A stretch of DNA of 7,788 nucleotides from Bacillota bacterium (GTDB taxonomy: Bacteria; Bacillota_A; Clostridia; DSM-8532), in contig JAFADM010000055.1 of NCBI GenBank assembly GCA_023424865.1, positions 1-7,788 of the forward strand, in the 5' to 3' direction. Of this stretch, positions 6,693 to 7,788 are shown in pieces (within the stretch, counting starts at the first letter, position 1; each line of letters begins with the position of its first letter). The position numbers and the translations under genes were made by a program. The notes under the pieces were generated by a model. The model was not told the DNA's origin, did not search any database, and saw only the letters and a program-made list of their open reading frames with translations.

Positions 6693-7788
6693 TTATAAAA
6701 TATCAATGATGTCTTGTAGAATATCAATCCAACTATTTAGTAGTTTTGTATCGTTAGCCAACTGCGCCGCGTTTTTTTCATAAGCTTGAAGCAGGACTTT
6801 TTGATGTTCGTAAAAACGCTGTAATTTTATGAACATTTCTTTGCTGTTCAAAAGGCTGTCCCATTGATGATTTTGACTTTGACTTTGCAAAGCTTCCAAT
6901 TGTTTTTTATAGCTATCAGCCGGTAGTCCCATTTGTTTTTTGAAATCGATAAGTATAAACTGCTTTTCAAACAGTTTTTTCTTTTGCCAACCATGGTATT
7001 GTTCAAAAAAGATGCTGGCAATGTTGGTAAACAGTGACGTTAATCTGTCATAGTCAATTTGTATTTGCGTATTATCTTGTTTTACCGTATTGTCAATTAT
7101 TAAGCCTTCGTCTGTCAGTACTTGATAAGAGGATGTCATTTGTCCGTTATACTTTTCCGCGTTTACGACTGAAACAGCATATCCGACGCCTGCCAGTTCA
7201 ACGTCTAAAATAATTTCTTCAAGTGATTTATAAAAATTTTCTGTTGTAATTTCCAACGAGGAGGCCACGGTTTCTACTGCTCTGATGGCAGTATCTGTTT
7301 TTACAAATCCGGGAGTTATTGAGTACACCATAACATTAGTCCCGGATATTTCTTCAAATAGAGTATTGCAAAGCTCTACCTGAGCGGATTTGAAAATCTC
7401 GTAAGCTGCCATGTACGGAGTGACGGGTGCCGACGGGTTAAAAGCAATAATCCCGCCTGTGCTTTTCATGGAGGGGAGAAATTTTTGTATTAAAAGGACA
7501 GGTCCTCTCAAATTTACCGCATAGCTTAAATCCCAATGGGCGATAGATACTTTTTCAATCGCTCCCATGGGAACAACGGCGGCGTTATTTATAATGACAT
7601 CAAGATGTGTGTACTTTTCCATGATATATTTATATAATTGGTCAATCTGGTTTTCATCAGAAATGTCAATTTGAAAAAAATCTACGTTTTCATTTCTGTA
7701 TTCCTCGTTTATTAGTCTTTGCGTTTGCCGCCCCTTCTCAGCGTTTATTTCTGCAATGATTACGTTAGCTCCCATATAGGAAAATGCG
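6693..7788 (-). CDS. Short-chain dehydrogenase/reductase with long C-terminal extension, 5' end outside window
   Basis: The minus-strand frame is open to the right edge. The ATG at 7775-7773 is internal: codons for AFSY precede it, and AFSYMGANVIIAEIN matches the second strand of a Rossmann fold, so the TGxxxGIG cofactor loop lies outside. The protein has 364 visible residues (residue 1 = Ala at 7787-7785). NNAA (67-70) is the NNAG-type motif, Asn92 (VNLRG) the structural Asn, Tyr129 and Lys133 (YEIFK) the YxxxK pair, and Pro-Gly 159-160 the late PG motif. The acidic end of strand 2 (AEIN) suggests NAD(H) rather than NADP(H). The expected Ser 13 residues before Tyr is Phe116; Ser119 is only 10 before. 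A typical SDR ends near residue 250. Here about 115 further residues, rich in helix-forming and charged residues and without a membrane segment, follow from about 249. An oxidoreductase role is likely; the substrate is unknown. It is AT-rich compared with the plus-strand genes, suggesting a different origin. Confidence 0.85.
   Translation of the reverse strand, partial: AFSYMGANVIIAEINAEKGRQTQRLINEEYRNENVDFFQIDISDENQIDQLYKYIMEKYTHLDVIINNAAVVPMGAIEKVSIAHWDLSYAVNLRGPVLLIQKFLPSMKSTGGIIAFNPSAPVTPYMAAYEIFKSAQVELCNTLFEEISGTNVMVYSITPGFVKTDTAIRAVETVASSLEITTENFYKSLEEIILDVELAGVGYAVSVVNAEKYNGQMTSSYQVLTDEGLIIDNTVKQDNTQIQIDYDRLTSLFTNIASIFFEQYHGWQKKKLFEKQFILIDFKKQMGLPADSYKKQLEALQSQSQNHQWDSLLNSKEMFIKLQRFYEHQKVLLQAYEKNAAQLANDTKLLNSWIDILQDIIDIL

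Noticed and set aside
7773..7775. ATG as the true start of the SDR gene
   Set aside because: The frame stays open to the window edge and the residues around it match the middle of a Rossmann fold, so the gene is truncated rather than short.

Overview
The window looks like a carbohydrate-degradation locus from a Gram-positive bacterium, most likely a member of the Clostridia or a Paenibacillus-like Firmicute. The reasons are strong GGAGG-type ribosome binding sites, a membrane-anchored PrsA/SurA-like foldase, a large secreted modular protein with Pro-Thr linkers, and no sign of Gram-negative envelope genes. No species can be named from the sequence.

Layout: (1) positions 1-1572 (+) hold the 3' part of a clan-A-like glycoside hydrolase, cut by the window edge and followed by a clear intrinsic terminator (1602-1630). 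(2) A 375-base gap (1573-1947) carries one copy of an oriented, palindrome-cored repeat. A second copy in opposite orientation lies inside the 5' end of the next gene, so a roughly 410-base inverted-repeat structure (1647-2058) covers that gene's leader, ribosome binding site and first codons. (3) 1948-3120 (+) encodes a single-pass membrane SurA_N/parvulin-like protein that lacks the usual parvulin histidines. (4) 3208-6408 (+), 87 bases further on with no terminator between, encodes a 1066-residue secreted protein: signal peptide, right-handed beta-helix, CBM4/9-like module, concanavalin-like (GH43 C-terminal/DUF1349-like) module, a 51-residue Pro-Thr linker and a second CBM4/9-like module. 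(5) 6409-6692 is non-coding, with short repeats and a probable terminator. (6) 6693-7788 (-) is a short-chain dehydrogenase/reductase cut by the right edge, clearly more AT-rich, with an unusual C-terminal helical extension of over 100 residues.

Working model (inference): the hydrolase and the beta-helix protein act on the same or related plant or microbial polysaccharides, and the membrane foldase assists export or folding of the large beta-helix protein. The convergent SDR gene is probably unrelated to this function. I found no defence system, CRISPR array, RNA gene or intact transposase. The most unusual items are the inverted repeat running into a coding sequence, the histidine-less foldase paired with a giant exoprotein, and the SDR with its long tail and displaced serine.
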